From Nectonema munidae (Eukaryota > Nematomorpha > Nectonematoida > Nectonematidae): a stretch of DNA of 64,000 nt. Made by a program: the position numbers and the translations under genes. Below are positions 1 through 14,600 of the stretch, one piece after another (within the stretch, counting starts at the first letter, position 1; each line of letters starts with the position of its first letter). Below the pieces are notes generated by a model. That model was not told the DNA's origin. It did no database searches and saw only the letters and a list, made by a program, of their open reading frames with translations. The stretch is taken from the NCBI GenBank assembly GCA_030549495.1, contig JAUIRK010001059.1:992001-1056000 (forward strand), written 5' to 3'.

Positions 1-9
1 GGTATTTCT

Positions 10-1132
10 TTGAGATTCTTTTCTCGGCCTGAAGTGTTAGCACTGATTGGTGAACTGGCACGAAAACTAGGAGTGGCTCTAAACAGAGATAATATAAGGA
101 AACTAGTAATTGAAGAATATGAAAGCCAAAAGGAACAGCTAAAGAGAAAACTAAGCAACAAGTTTGTATACTTAAAAATGGATGCATGCGCACGCCATCG
201 TATTTATTTTTTGCTGTTAATGTTAGGTATGTGGATGAAGGGAAACATAACCAATATCTTAGTCATTAAAGACACTGAAGCCCAATCTTCTAGCAACTTC
301 TTAAAGAAGAGCTGGAAAAGGAGCTATAATAGACCAGGTTACTCGCTGGTGTAGCATTTATAACATGGTAAAACGGCTTGTTGAATTGAAGCCTGTTTTT
401 ATCGATATGGCAAACCCAGATGTCAGTCTTTCAGAAGCGCAATGGATAGAACTTGAAGAACTAGAGGATCTTACGCTTCCTTTTCAATTGTCAAAAAAAC
501 TTCCAAGAAGAAGATCTCTCTCCTAGAATGTTCTTGTAAGAGTGCAAAATGTTAGAGCATTCCTTATAGAGGCGTGGTGGTTTGCTTGCAGAAACAATGT
601 GTGAGTCAATGCGTCAAAGAGAAGTACAACTGCTTAATAATAAAATTCTACTAGCTGGAGTATATGTAGACCCAATGAATAAAGTGTTATCTGAAACCCT
701 GAAAGATGAAGCAAAATCAACACTTTGTGACCTTGCCTGTCAGGATTTTGGGCTTAAGTGCAAAGGCATCTACTGAAGATCCAGGCACTATTTCAACCAC
801 AGACTCAGAAGGAACTTGCAATGAAGAGGATTTTGAAAAGTTACTGGATCAGCAAGATGATAAAGCAAAGTCAACGCGGTGTAAGCTAGAGGAAACAGCT
901 AAAGCTAAAATAGATAGAAAGTCAAAGTTTAATGTTTTTAAAGCTATAGAGCAATACCCTGAGATAGTGAAAGAGTCTGCTCTGTTGGCAGCAGCACTTC
1001 CTCCAACACAAGTGAGCGTTGAACGTCTGTTTTCAGCGCTAAGGTTAATTAGGACAGACCAAAGGGCTTCAATGAAAGAGAAACTCACTGAAGCCATCTT
1101 GTTTTTGAGAGCAAATTATTATTAAATTTTTA
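10..1132 (+). mobile_element. hAT DNA transposon remnant (transposase pieces)
   Basis: Three broken reading frames in one orientation resemble one hAT transposase. The best part is 706-1125, which ends with the hAT dimerisation signature: ALPPTQVSVERLFSALR, then a basic stretch and a final LRANYY. Upstream pieces (10-354 and 582-776) fit the middle of a hAT protein, with a catalytic-region-like stretch around KILLAGVYVDP. Stops and frame changes separate the pieces, so it is dead. It lies just upstream of two NDUFS8 exons on the same strand and most likely sits in an NDUFS8 intron. No terminal inverted repeat was found; the left end may lie outside the window. Confidence 0.75.
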
Positions 1133-2694
<1,562 letters not shown>

Positions 2695-2879
2695 TTCTAA
2701 ATTTTATTTTGGACTGTTAAATTATTGTTAACGATTTATTTTTTATGTAATACTATTGTGTGTATACTTCAAGTGAGCTTAAAAATTAATATTACATAAA
2801 AATCCTTGTTAATAATAACCAGTTTTGGCTATACCGCTGTTTTTGCGATTTGAGTATAGTGTCTTCACCTTCTCCCCAA

Positions 2880-3725
2880 GTTGGAGGTCGGTGGCTACAA
2901 TCGGCTCTCTTTGTTGTTAGCATCCTCTTTGTTGAAAACATCTTTTGCGTGGTCTTCCCCTGCTTCTCTTTTTATCCATCTCTTGTGTTACTATATTGTT
3001 TTCTTTCTTCCTAAAAAGGTGTCCGTACCACCGTAATTTTCTGCCTTCCGCTACTGCCAATACACTTATCCTAACTCCTGTCTTTTCTCTCACTTCTTCA
3101 GTTCTCTTTTGGTCTTTTAGTGTTACTCCCATAATTTTTATAAGCCTTTTCTTCTTCTTCTTCTTCTTCTTCTTCTCAGTTTCTTCTAATCCTTTCGTCT
3201 TTTTTTCTTAAGCTCAAGCATTCACATCCATATGTCATTTCTGGTCTTACGATTGTTGTGTAAATCTTCGCTTTCAGTTTCATCGGCAATTTTTGTCATC
3301 TATCATTGTTTTTACTTCTTTGCATTTCAACCAGCTGGCATTGATTCTTGTTGCACCTTTTTTTCACAACTTCCTTTCTTGGAAATTTGTATACCCGAAT
3401 ACTTCATGTTTTTTTTATTTGCTTTAGCTTTTCTACAGGTCTCTTCAATTTGCAATTGAAAATCATCATTTTTATTACATAACATAACTTCTGTCTTCTT
3501 AGCATTTATCTTTATCCCAAACTACTCTAAGCTCTTTTGCCATTTTACAATTCTTTTCAAGATGTTCCTTTCTTTCTGCCAATGTCGCTAAATAATATGC
3601 AAATAAAAGTTCCCACAAGTCCTCTTTCCTTAAGTGCTTCGATAATTCCTCAACACCTAATGTAAACAATAATGGACTCAATGGTGGCCCCTGATGTAAT
3701 CCCATTTTTACTTCAAATTCTCTTG
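2880..3725 (-). mobile_element. RTE-type LINE fragment (end of reverse transcriptase and C-terminus)
   Basis: On the minus strand, 3705-3499 encodes GLHQGPPLSPLLFTLGVEEL, the RT region around the HQG and SPLLF motifs, followed by an altered catalytic box (FAYYL where FADDL is usual). Further on, 3132-2917 encodes the conserved tail KLRWYGHLFRK ... GRPRKR found at the C-terminus of RTE proteins. A (TTC)n run at 3146-3178 lies between them. Frames are broken and the endonuclease is absent, so this is a dead 5'-truncated copy. The domain order fits one element on the minus strand. Confidence 0.72.
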
Positions 3726-3967
3726 AAAAATCTTATGCTTTGAGTATTTTGTATGTGTGTCTAATGTAAATATGTATGTATTCGTAGGAATGTACCTATG
3801 TATTAGTATGTATGTGTGTTGTGTATGCATATATGTCTTTTTCTTTGATGCTTCTGGTGTGAATAGACTAGTTTTGTATTACATATAAACTATATGTATT
3901 CAATATAAGCTCTCACTGATGTGCTAGAATCCGCCTTTAAAATGTCTACAAACTCTGTTTTTTGTTA
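3726..3967. other. Low-complexity TATG/TGTA-rich spacer
   Basis: Imperfect tgtatgta-type repeats around 3750-3830 and no reading frame of note. Confidence 0.5.
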
Positions 3968-4554
3968 CAGTAAACTCCATCTAAGTCGAATCACTCGGGA
4001 CTTAAAAAAAACTTTCATTTAGATGAAAACACAAATATATCTATTTTCTAAGAGAATATTCCCATCAATTCTTATGCCTGGAAGCTGTTCTTTTTGGCGG
4101 AACCATGTTAGAAGTGCGATATTAATTTATTGAAATGTTATCACTATTTTCCTTTTTGTATTGTTTATGTTCATACATTCAACCTTCTCCAATTCTTTGA
4201 TTTTAATTATATCAGACAAGGTTTTTGGCTAATTTAAAATGTTCTATTATAGATAGATTTAGCTTACATTTTTATTGATAAATCATAACCCTTGCAATCT
4301 TCACAAGAATAAAGTTTTTATAAAGGGTTATTACGTAGTTTAAAACCATCACAGACAGTTGTTATCAGCAGATTCACTACTGTGAAAATAGTTTCAATGA
4401 TATGCCTTCTATTTTTTCAAACACAATTAATCTTATTGGCAGTTCGACTTAAAGATTATATTTTCAATAAAATCAATATCAACTTATAAAACATTGTTCA
4501 TAAAATATACAAAACTTTTCGTATTAGAATGTTCGACTTAGACGGATTTGTTTG
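3968..4554. mobile_element. Non-autonomous pogo/Tigger-type element (MITE)
   Basis: The left end reads TA|CAGTAAACTCCATCTAAG followed by TCGAAT. The right end, near 4531-4554, carries the complement GTTCGACTTAGACGG, so the pair forms a diverged terminal inverted repeat in the style of Tigger elements (CAG start, TA target). An extra subterminal copy, GTTCGACTTAAAG, lies at about 4443. There is no coding capacity. The right terminus is worn, so its exact end is uncertain by a few bases. Confidence 0.6.
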
Positions 4555-4599
4555 AAACAATACGTAATACCAACACCTAGATAACTTTTTCTTTTTTTT

Positions 4600-4799
4600 A
4601 TATATAGTTATGCAGAGCCTAAATGTTTGTTAGGGTTGTACCTCTCAGCTTAAAAGTTGAAGGTCAGGGGTTCGATCCCCAAAGCTCCCAACTCTAAAAA
4701 CAAATTCACAAAAACTGGGATTAACCATCTTAAGCATAATGCGAGCATATAGTCTTATGGCTGAAAGTGCTTTGATATCTCCAACCATATATAGTTATG
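4600..4799 (+). repeat. tRNA-derived SINE copy 1 with 13-bp target site duplications
   Basis: The body 4613-4786 is flanked by exact 13-bp duplications ATATATAGTTATG at 4600-4612 and 4787-4799. The 5' part is tRNA-like with a pol III B box (GGTTCGATCCC, 4669-4679). The 3' part reads TCTTAAGCATAATGCGAGC ... GAAAGTGCTTTGATATC and ends in CCAACC. This 3' tail matches the 3' end of the LINE at 6968-7381. Copy 2 is at 34139-34332 and a 3' fragment at 6500-6595. The exact duplications indicate a fairly recent insertion. Confidence 0.88.
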
Positions 4800-6490
4800 T
4801 TGCTCTAAATTTGGAGACTTTACGCATAAATTATATATATAAAAAGAAACCAAATCATTTTGATCATAAGCTCGTTTTAAATTAAAGATATTTTAGCTCC
4901 ATTTGTAATTTATATTATAGTACAATAACGCTATTTGAAAAAAGTTAGATTTATGGAATTATCGCAGTTGACATAATGTCCAATGTCATTTTAACAAATT
5001 TAAAATTTGTATATAATAAATATAAAATTTTTTTCTGGTAATTTTGCAAATCAAAATATTTCACAGAAAACATTATTTTGTTTACAAATGTTTGAACGTT
5101 CTCCTACAAGTTGCATAATCTCTTGGATGAATTAGCAATCAACTTTTTAAATTCTTGGCTTGTATTTTTATGTGTACATATAAAGATCATGGATATCAAA
5201 AAGCCTGTATTAAAAATAGCTGTTTGAAAATCAGGAAATTTTTCGCAATTTATATATTTAAATTAGTGAGCGATCTCATTTGGCGCTGTAAGGCCACCTG
5301 TTGCAGATGTATGGATTCTATTTTTATTTTATTCTATAATTAATACACGTTTTGTGGTTATTTTAATAAATAAAACTATATAAGACATTAATAATTTATC
5401 CCACTATAATTCTCTACTAAGAGTATTGTTTTGAAAATTAGTTAACTATATCTTATGACTTATGTTATTGTTCTTGAGTGTTTATAAAATTTTCATTTAG
5501 AACAATTCGAAAAAGTGGGATAAAAGGCCTTGAATTCTATTTAAATAGTGATTTTTTTACTATGAAGTTGGATTTCCAAATATTAACTAATTTTTTACCT
5601 TGGAGATTTACTACAAAACACTTTTTTTTTAAATAAAGGAATATCTTTTAGCCTATCAACTCTACCCTTTCTAACTCTTAAGTTTTCCAACAATTTGAAT
5701 GAGCTGCACTACTGATACATAAAATTATCATATATGAATCTTTGAAAAATATAATTTTCGTTTTTAAACTTTAAGTGCTAATTTTTAGTCTGATTCTCTT
5801 CAGAGGTGCAAACAAGTTCTGCAAAGTAAATATATAGTTAAGCCTTTCACATCCAAATATTTTTGATTCTGGTTTTTTATGAGGATTAGGGGCACACTTT
5901 GAAATTCGGCCATTATGAATCGAAATATTATAGACTGGGTTTTTACTCTTTGTTTATAGAATAAAAAAGATATTTTCTATGATCTTAAACCCAATGTGAA
6001 CAATAAAATTTTCATAAAAAAATATTAAGAATTTCAAAACTAAAGAAATCTGAAATTTTTTAAATAATGTAATGGTAATATTTATGTGGGTACAGACAAA
6101 ACTGATAAATGTATGCTAATGATTATTATTTTAAGAAACTTCATATGATTTCTTTGAAAGAAAAAAATCGATTATACAATTATTAATCTAAAAAATACAT
6201 CAGCAAGAAGCTTTGTTTTAAACTTCTGAATTTTCCTAGGAATTTATTATGTATAGTATTTATATATATATATTATAAAATTGAACTGTGCTGCAGATTT
6301 TGATTATTTAAATTTCTTCCTTAATTTGCATAATAGTTCACAAGTTTTCAAACAATTTCTAAATGGGCCTTAATTAATAAAATTTTGGAAGTTTATTGTT
6401 CGGCTTCAGATTAGTGTAGAATTTGCATTCGTGATGAGGTTAGGTTTAGTGATAGCGTAATCTTGATATACATGCATACACAACACAGAT
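4800..6490. other. AT-rich intergenic DNA without recognisable genes
   Basis: Short frames only, none resembling a known protein and none with convincing splice context. A short (TA)n tract lies near 6260-6275. Confidence 0.5.
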
Positions 6491-6499
6491 TTATAAGTG

Positions 6500-6595
6500 A
6501 CTCTTAAAAACAAAATTGCAAAATCCGTGATAAACTATCTCAAGCATAATGCGAGCATATACCCTTACAAGAGAAAGAGCTTTAATATCCAACCA
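6500..6595 (+). repeat. SINE copy 3 (3' part only)
   Basis: From the CTCTTAAAAACAAA linker through AAGCATAATGCGAGCATA to the terminal ATATCCAACCAACCAA this matches SINE copies 1 and 2, but the tRNA-like head with its B box is missing. The 5' break cannot be placed exactly and no clear target duplication was seen. Confidence 0.75.
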
Positions 6596-6954
6596 ACCAA
6601 TAATTTTAATGTTTTAAATTATTTTTTTATTTTTTATAATTCAATTTCAAATTAATAATTTATATTGGTTTTATGCTGAGAATAATTTTTCAATATATAT
6701 TTAACTTCTGTGAATATTTAAATTTGATTTCATCTGTTTGGGTGTATTTTGGTAAAAAGTCTCACCCCATTTAAAGTATGCTGAATTTAATACTGATGAT
6801 TATTTTTAATAAAAATCAAAAAAAGTTTCAAAAAATAAATAAAGAAATAAATAAATTTCTTAATCAATGTCAGATATATAAACTTCAAAATAATTTCTAC
6901 TTGGAGTATTTTTTATTAATTATTTTATTCATTTATTTAATTTTCATTTTTAAT

Positions 6955-7394
6955 CATACCTTTACTTCATGCAAAGCATATCTTTTCCGAATTAAAGTAA
7001 GCGAAAATCCATACTGTCGTTTCGGATGCGACACAATAGAAACGCCATACCACCTCATATTCACATGTCAAATCTTCTCTTATCATCGCCAAGATCTTCT
7101 ATTTCGCTGCCTTTCTTTACTTAACAGATCTCCAACAACACTCTCAGATCTTCTGTTACACCCAACACTACTAAAATCCCTAGCAACCCTCATTGACACC
7201 ATTGAAACAACTCTCACCACCGTCGATAACCCTATAACAAACTAATCTGCTTTTCTCTTCTACTTTTAGGACAACCTATCTCTACCAACATCTGCATCTT
7301 CCTTAACCAACTCTCAAGCTTACGCGAGCATATCAGCTCACGATGGAAAGTGCTTTGAAATCCACCTACCTACCTACCTACCATACCTTTACTT
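6955..7394 (+). mobile_element. 5'-truncated LINE copy with 13-bp target site duplications
   Basis: The inserted segment 6968-7381 lies between exact 13-bp copies of CATACCTTTACTT (6955-6967 and 7382-7394). It is richer in GC than its surroundings. It encodes the end of a LINE polyprotein with the zinc-knuckle-like pattern CRFGCDTIETPYHLIFTC, typical of the C-terminus of I/Jockey/R1-group LINEs, closing with a stop at 7243-7245. The 3' untranslated region ends with CTTACGCGAGCATATC ... GGAAAGTGCTTTGAAATCC and a (CCTA)n tail. That tail is shared with the SINE family in this window. The exact duplications and open frame argue for a young, dead-on-arrival insertion. Confidence 0.85.
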
Positions 7395-8544
7395 GTATGT
7401 TTTAATAACTACTGTGTATGAATATAACTTATATTTAGAAGAAAAAGAATAATTTATTTATTCCTTTTTGTCCTTTTTTTTTGTTTATTTTTTTTGAATA
7501 AAGCACTTTTCTTCATTTTTTGCAGCTTTTTACTTCTATGGTACAATTATCAATCTTATTCTCATCATATAAATTCAAAAGGAAAGTTTTTACTTTATTT
7601 GTTGTTTCAAAATTGGTGAACAATTTACTTTAGAATCTCTGATTGAGAAAATTAGCTATAATGTAAAAATTAAAAAAGTAGCTGTGATGTAAAGATTTTA
7701 AATTGCGGATGGGGATGAGGATGTTAATATGAAGAAAATCCGCGGATGAGGATTTAAAACGGATGTAAAAATTTTTGCGGATATCCGATACATCTCTAAT
7801 AGAAAGTATATGTAACATACAAAGTATAAGCGTTTGCCAGAAACCATTGTATCTAAATATATAGTTTTAATTTTTTTAATGAATCTCAGAAAACCTACTT
7901 GCAAAGAAAATTTCTTAATGAAAATTTGCAAATTTTCTTTCTGATGTAACGAAATTATGATATAACAAACAAAAATTGCTCTATCCATTTTTGTTAGTTA
8001 TAATCAGATTTTAATGTATATTTAAATATTTTTTAAATATTAATAATTATTTTACGTAATATTGTTAACCTAACAGGGCTTATTTTTTCATTTATGACTA
8101 TGAACACTACTTATAAATTTCAATCCTTTTAAATTTTTTGATATATTTTAGCGCACGCATTACTTAACAAAACTAAATAGTATCGTCCTTATATTACAGG
8201 GAAGCCATCAGTCGCCTACTTCATTTCCTAAAGTTTGATAAAGCTTCTTTTAAGAAGCGAAATTTATAATTTGCATTAAAAATTTTTGTTCCAAATAAAA
8301 ACTCTTTTTTGTACATTGTATTCTTCATCATTGAGCAAATGAAACAACCTAGAAGGAGAATTAATATAATTAATTCTTTCCTACATTTAATTTTAACTTT
8401 AAATAGGCATTACTACCCTATTGTATAAGACGTTTTTTATAATTAATTGCAACTAGTTATTTTATCTAAATGTTTATAGAAATATTTTTAAAAACTAGAA
8501 ATTTTGAAATAAATTTTTTTGTTCTTAAAACTCTAAATTTTACG
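7395..8544. other. Spacer upstream of PRPF18
   Basis: AT-rich with no supported gene except the MITE-like stretch near 7700-7800. The PRPF18 promoter and 5' UTR should lie in the last few hundred bases, but no TATA box or initiator could be assigned with confidence. Confidence 0.4.
7700..7800. mobile_element. Possible hAT-type MITE end
   Basis: Repeated CGGATGAGGAT-like words and ATCCGCGGAT-type palindromic pieces end with GCGGATATCCGATACATCT. This resembles the terminal and subterminal structure of short hAT MITEs known in arthropods. The partner terminus was not found, so this may be one end of a degraded copy. Confidence 0.35.
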
Positions 8545-8607
8545 ATGGATGTTTTGAAACTTGAAATAGAAAGGAAAAAACGTTTTTTACAAGAAAAGAA
8601 AGAAAAA
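8545..8607 (+). CDS. PRPF18: PRPF18 coding exon 1
   Basis: Starts at the ATG of [12 protein letters not shown], which aligns with the family N-terminus. The donor gtgaat follows at 8608. Lysine-rich end, phase 0. Confidence 0.85.
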
Positions 8608-11600
8608 GTGAATTTTAGTTAAATTTTCTATTAGAATTTTTCTAAACTTAAATTTTTAGAAAAAAATAAAAAAATTAAAACCAAATTCCAACACAGATTC
8701 CAATGAAATAGTGTCAGAAAATAATTCTACTTTGGTAAGGTTTTATTTATTATATTTAATTATAATAAATAGTACATTATATTTTTAGTCCATTAATTTG
8801 GATTCTGTAAATAATCTAATTGAAAACAATGAATTATCACAGTCTTCTAAAATGTTACCCAAAAGCGAAGTTATATTTCGATTAAGAGAAAGAAATGAAC
8901 CTATAATTCTTTTTGGTGAAACCGAATTTGAAATCAATCAAAGATTAAAAAAAGTCCAAATTATGCAGCCAGAAGCAATCAAGGTGATTTTTTTCATAAA
9001 ATTTCTAATTTTGAATACTTATTTACGATTAATTTAATAATTAAAAGGTGAAATTTCATGCTCTGAATTACTCTTGCCTAATCTTTTGTATTAAGAGACT
9101 TCATTATCGTTAACTAATACCGGCGATAAAAGATATGGAAAAATTTATATTCAAATAAATTACATTTCCAGCCAAATCATAATCTAAACTAAACTATTTT
9201 TTTACAAAATTTTAAACTTTGGGTTAATATTATATTATGGCCATTCTCATAATCCAATGTTAGTAGATTATTATTTTTCTATAAAAGGGCTACTGTTCAA
9301 ATTACTGGCTACATTATTACTTCTGAATATAGCTCAAATCTGTATTATTATATCATAGAAGTAGATGTTAATGGATAAAATTGATTTTAAAAATATAAAT
9401 TCTAAGACTTAACCTTAAAACACAAAAACTAATAAGGGAAATCTATTCACATAACAAACAAGTTTTTTATATGCTATAAAAAAGATATATAATTGAGAAA
9501 ATGGGAAATTATTGAGGTGGTGGTCACAGGCTTTTTTGTCCCCTTTAAAATCACGCTAGGGCCTGCCCCTCTCTTCCGAATGTGCTCTCCTTGTAGTAAC
9601 ATATGGAACCCTCTAAACTAACTTTACGAACTTCTACAGAAAAGAGCAGATTTATACTTCTAATAAAAGCTAGTAGTCGAGTAACCCTTGGTTGAGGTAA
9701 TTTTTAGTTGAAGGTGTGAAGTTTCTTGATTTGAGAGGAGTTTGATCAACTTTGTGTTGTATATCAAAATGATACCTAGAAAGTGCTGATCTCCATCTTA
9801 ATATTTTTTTATTTTTGTTATCATGTTTCTGGTTAAGCATGAAAGATATAGATAGAAAAGAAATATTTACACATAAGATAGTGTCGCTATTGCTTCCTAC
9901 TTTCAATGATTTTGAACTTCTTTATCGGATCGTTTTTCTCACTTTTAGCCATTGTTTTAAAAAGAAGCCAACGCAACACCTTCTTTATAAAAATATTATC
10001 CCCTGCTTCATGGGTGTCCGCTTAGGTATGACAAATAGGTCATTTGATCCCCTTTGGATTATAAATATTTGTATTTTTTGAAGCCATAGATAATTATTTT
10101 CTAACATAATTTTAATTGTAGTCAACATACTGTTGCTTATTTATCTATATTACAACTTTTTTTAATTTAACTTTGCTATCATTCATATCTTTATTTTATT
10201 TAATAATGTTATGCTAATTTCTTTTGTTTTAAATAAACAAAGCTTTATGGAAATAAAAAAAATTGGTTTTTTTGATATATCTTTTTATAAAACATATACC
10301 AAATCATTTGTTTATTTTTTGCCGCACCTAGGTAAAGTTCCAGTGGACCCGCATGGCCTGCTTTTGTAAATGCTTTTTAATACAAATTGCCTGCTTCACA
10401 ATATATATCTTCGGATTATTCTGGTCGCTAACCGGTTAATGACCGCTGATATTGCCTCTTTTTCTAATTCAAAAGGTGAATAGTGATCTATAGCCAAAAT
10501 CAATATCCTCTCTTTTATTTCATTGAAAGCATGAATGGCCCTTTTATATGGAGGAATTTTAGTACTAATAAGAGGAATAATCAATTCATAGAATTTAGCA
10601 ACGCATTTAGGATAATAGCTAAGTAATCATTTTCAGCCCTTTCTACTTTTTTGTAGTCTTAGCATTTTTAGTTCTTTATAAGACGCCATGTTCCATTTTT
10701 TATCAAACAATCAAAAATAGAGAGAAAAGAGTATTTATTTTTAGAAATGTGAGTTTCTTGTTTTACATCAAAGAAGCGTCGTTTTAGGTCAAAAGCTCGG
10801 AAAAAAATTAGTGACAGATTGGATACAGTGGAGGAATTGCTGGAAAGCATCACTAGCCAGCTCAAGATGGTAGGTTCTAGAAATCTAGAGATCAATCTAG
10901 AATCTAAAGAAGTACTCAGAGACAGAAGCACGCTTCTCAAGACTACGAACACTTGGAACTTTTGGCAGCCTACACTTCACAACAGATCGCACCGAGAAGG
11001 ATCGGAGGCTTTATTGAAGCATTACCTCTTGCAACCAGAAATACAAAGGACAATGTTTTGGTTGCCCTTTTCTCAATCCTTAAAAGAAATATCCACCATC
11101 TCCCTGTTTGAGATATCACCATCATCAACCAATGTGCTGCTACCACTTCTATTTTTGCCACGCAATCCTCTTGGGATGCAGCCGCAAAACAAGTAGGATC
11201 TTCAGGACTGTCTGCACTCAACATACCGGAATCGGATCCTAAGTTCTTTCGGTCCAGGCTCTCTTTCCAAGCGCAAGGAGAGAAGGGCAAGGGTAAGGGA
11301 GGCTCAAAGTAAGTCCTTCCTGCGTGCACTGTCGGATATCACGAACGTATCCTACTCTCCAGCAGGCACCCCACTGCTAGAGGATCCAGTGGCATCGTTC
11401 TTAAAGCAGGAACAACCGTAATCTAGATAGTATCTCTAGATTTCTTGAACCTATCTTCTTGACCTGGCTAGTGATGATTTTTAACAATTCCTCCACATGT
11501 ATCCAATCTGTCAGTATTTTTTCCGAGCTTTTGACTTAAAACAACACTTAGAACTTGTCCTTGGTGCCGTCCATGTGGAAGTTGATGATGGAGAACGTGG

Positions 11601-14600
11601 AAAAAATTGACAGAAAAAGAGTTTTAGAAAAAATCAAACAGGATTTTTTTGGCTCTAGCGGGTTGGGGAACTCATTAGCTAGGCTGCAACAAAATAATTT
11701 ATTTAAAAGATACACACGCAACTCTAATATTGAGAAAAAGAGAAAGACGAGTAAATATCACAAAATGTTATGGGAGGGAGTAAAGGGTGGGGAAAATCAA
11801 ATAAGACTGACTACATGGGGCGTGCGCCGCCTTATATAGCCCTGTATGATCCCCTGTGCTCATAGTCGTCTCTAGATGGAGCATCCGCAGGATTCTTTAC
11901 AGATGGGATGTAGCGTGTGCTGGTCTGGATCCTTCAGAGTAAGAGTAGAAACTTCTCAAAAGCGAGGATTAAGTTGTAGAGCGTCCTAGCTTCTGATCCA
12001 TTATTGATTGCCACGTGAGCCGCTACCACGCTGTCCGAGAAAAACACGGTGTTGTCCGGGTATTGAGTAGCTGTTAATAGTAGTGCCAAGAGCTTGTTAG
12101 CGTTGATTAAATCGGCTGGGAATTTGAGGATTCCGTGTGGTCCAACAAGTGCAATCTTCTGCTTGCTGGTTGTCTGCATGCTTGAGGATTGGTATTGCTC
12201 TTTTGAGTACTTTCTAATCTTCCGGCCATGTTCTTTTTGGAAGTTGTTCGCCTTTGAGAACTTTGAACAGTGGGGAATACTTCCTGAACTTTCTAGGGAT
12301 ACATCCTAGGAAATACTAGATATATCCCAACATCTTCTGGAGAGGCTTTGTTGGTGGATCTTTCCTTAAGGAGGCACAAGCTAAAAGCGTTAAAGCTGCC
12401 TTCAACGTGTGCTTAGTGGATGATTTCAGTTTGAGGCATCTATCAGCCAGATTGATTGTGACGCCAAGGAAGTTGAATATTGCTTTGGGTGTGAAGAATG
12501 ATTTTGTTAGATTGATCTTCATCCCGTGTTTAAGGCAGAAACTTTGGAATTCTTCCGCGACTGCTTGCAAATCTTCGATGTGATTTCATTTTTTTTGATT
12601 TCAAAAATCTTTAACATTTATTGAATTTTTATCTCTCTATTTTACAGGTCTCTCCTAGAGCCTTTTTTTTGAAACTGAAATTGCTTATAAATATTTTTAA
12701 TTTCACTCAATTATTCATGACATCTTCACATTTTACAGGGAAATTCTGAAAGGGCGACTATTAATTAATTTATTACAGAGATAACTTTTATTTTCAAAAT
12801 TAGTTCAATGAAATTTTGATCCCACTTTTGGAGTGTAACTGTTTACAAACTACAATTGTTTACCTACTACAATTGTATATAAATTTAGTTGATGAAATCC
12901 CTTATTATTTTAATGTAAGTTCAACTTGTTCATAATCATAGGAAGGCCAACTTAATGTTTATATTTCGTATGCTGTAAATGTTCCGCTACAAGGCGCACT
13001 TTTTCCTATAATTCAATTCTAAAATCACTCACCTATTTTAATCACGGAAATAAAATTTCAAGATAATATTCATTATATTTTCAAAATCACAATAATTTCT
13101 CATCTCATTCCATTTTTCTCTGATTTGAATAGCTCTATTTGCCTGTATCACATTAGTGTATGTACTGAATTTTTACCCATTATTTGTGTTGAGCAAGTGT
13201 TTAATAAATGGCCATCGTTTTTTCCATGAATTTTTCTTCAGATGATACACGCATCCTATAAACGGGTGTGTAAGTGTATTTTATATCTAAGTATTTAAAG
13301 TTGTCAATAAAAATCTTTTATCTTGTTTTAAGGGAATGCGAAACGAACTACAAGATGCGCTAGAACAAATGAATCAACAATGCATACTCGCAATATCTTC
13401 TAGCGAATCAGATAAACTTAAAAAGTATGACGTTCCCTATGAAGTAGTAGACAAAAACTACGAAGACCTTCTTGTAACACCCTTTTTTTTTATTCTTTAT
13501 AGTCAGGGTTTTTAGATTTTGTTGCATCAATTTGTTGCATTTTATTATTTGGTTGTTGCATTCGATGACTAGTAATTTACATAAAAAGGCCCACTTGACC
13601 TACAGGTATTTTTATTTCCTTGTTTCAACAATTAGATGACTTATTCAAATAACACAGCATATCCTGTTATACGTTCCTTCAATTGCTGTTTACTAGTGCA
13701 CCCATTTCTAACAGCAATATGCTTCCATTTACTAAAGCAATTTTCAATACGATTCAAAAAAGCCAATAGAGAGGATAGGAAAGACGAAAGCCATCAACAG
13801 CATATGAAGACAAGCCTGAAAATAATCACGATTAACAGCACACTCCTGAATCTTGTAAATAGGTTTATGCATTTGACACTGAAAAAAGAGAAGTGTTAAA
13901 TTTGACAGGTAAATGATGTGGTATATATAAAAGCAAAAGCTCAAGGAGAGAGGGGGATCATGATTGTGTTACGTGTGCGTTTCAAGGGGGGGGGGGGTTG
14001 AAATTTCAATAATTTCGCATTACTTAATATATGTATGTCCGCCGCTTTGATGAAATATTTTTTTATATTTGCTATGTGTGAAAAAATCCTATGATGGGCC
14101 ATTTGAAATTTTGTTCTAATATTTTGAACATTTTTTTCTATGGAAGATATTTAAAATGTTATCTTTACTAGCGTTAATACACTTTAGTTTATTAGTCAAT
14201 GTAAGTTGGTTTTGTTATTGTTTGAAAAGCAGAAAGTTGTAGCAGAATAATTCTTTGTTCTAGAAGAGTGCATCTCCTGATAAACGTCTAGTGTTGGATG
14301 CAGTTGTATCGAAGCAAAGGCCTGTAACTTTTTCCTCTAAACACCATTCTTGTAAACGCTTATAAACTGCTGCAGCTTGATTTTTGCCCGTTCCTGATTT
14401 CGGTTTTGGTACACCAAGAAGTTGTGTTTCTCCAGTAGAGACAGCTGTTATTGAAACTGAAAGGCGGTCTACGGATGTCGGTGAACAAATCAGAGATGGT
14501 AATAACTTGCTATCCCAATGCACAATGCATGTTTTGCCCTCGGCTTTGAATATGTTGTGCTTTTTTCTATGCCGTTTGACGCTGGAGCGGCTGATATTGA

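Noticed and set aside
4613-4700. A functional tRNA gene because of the B box
   Set aside because: No closed acceptor stem, a LINE-like 3' tail, target site duplications and a second copy at 34152 show it is a SINE.
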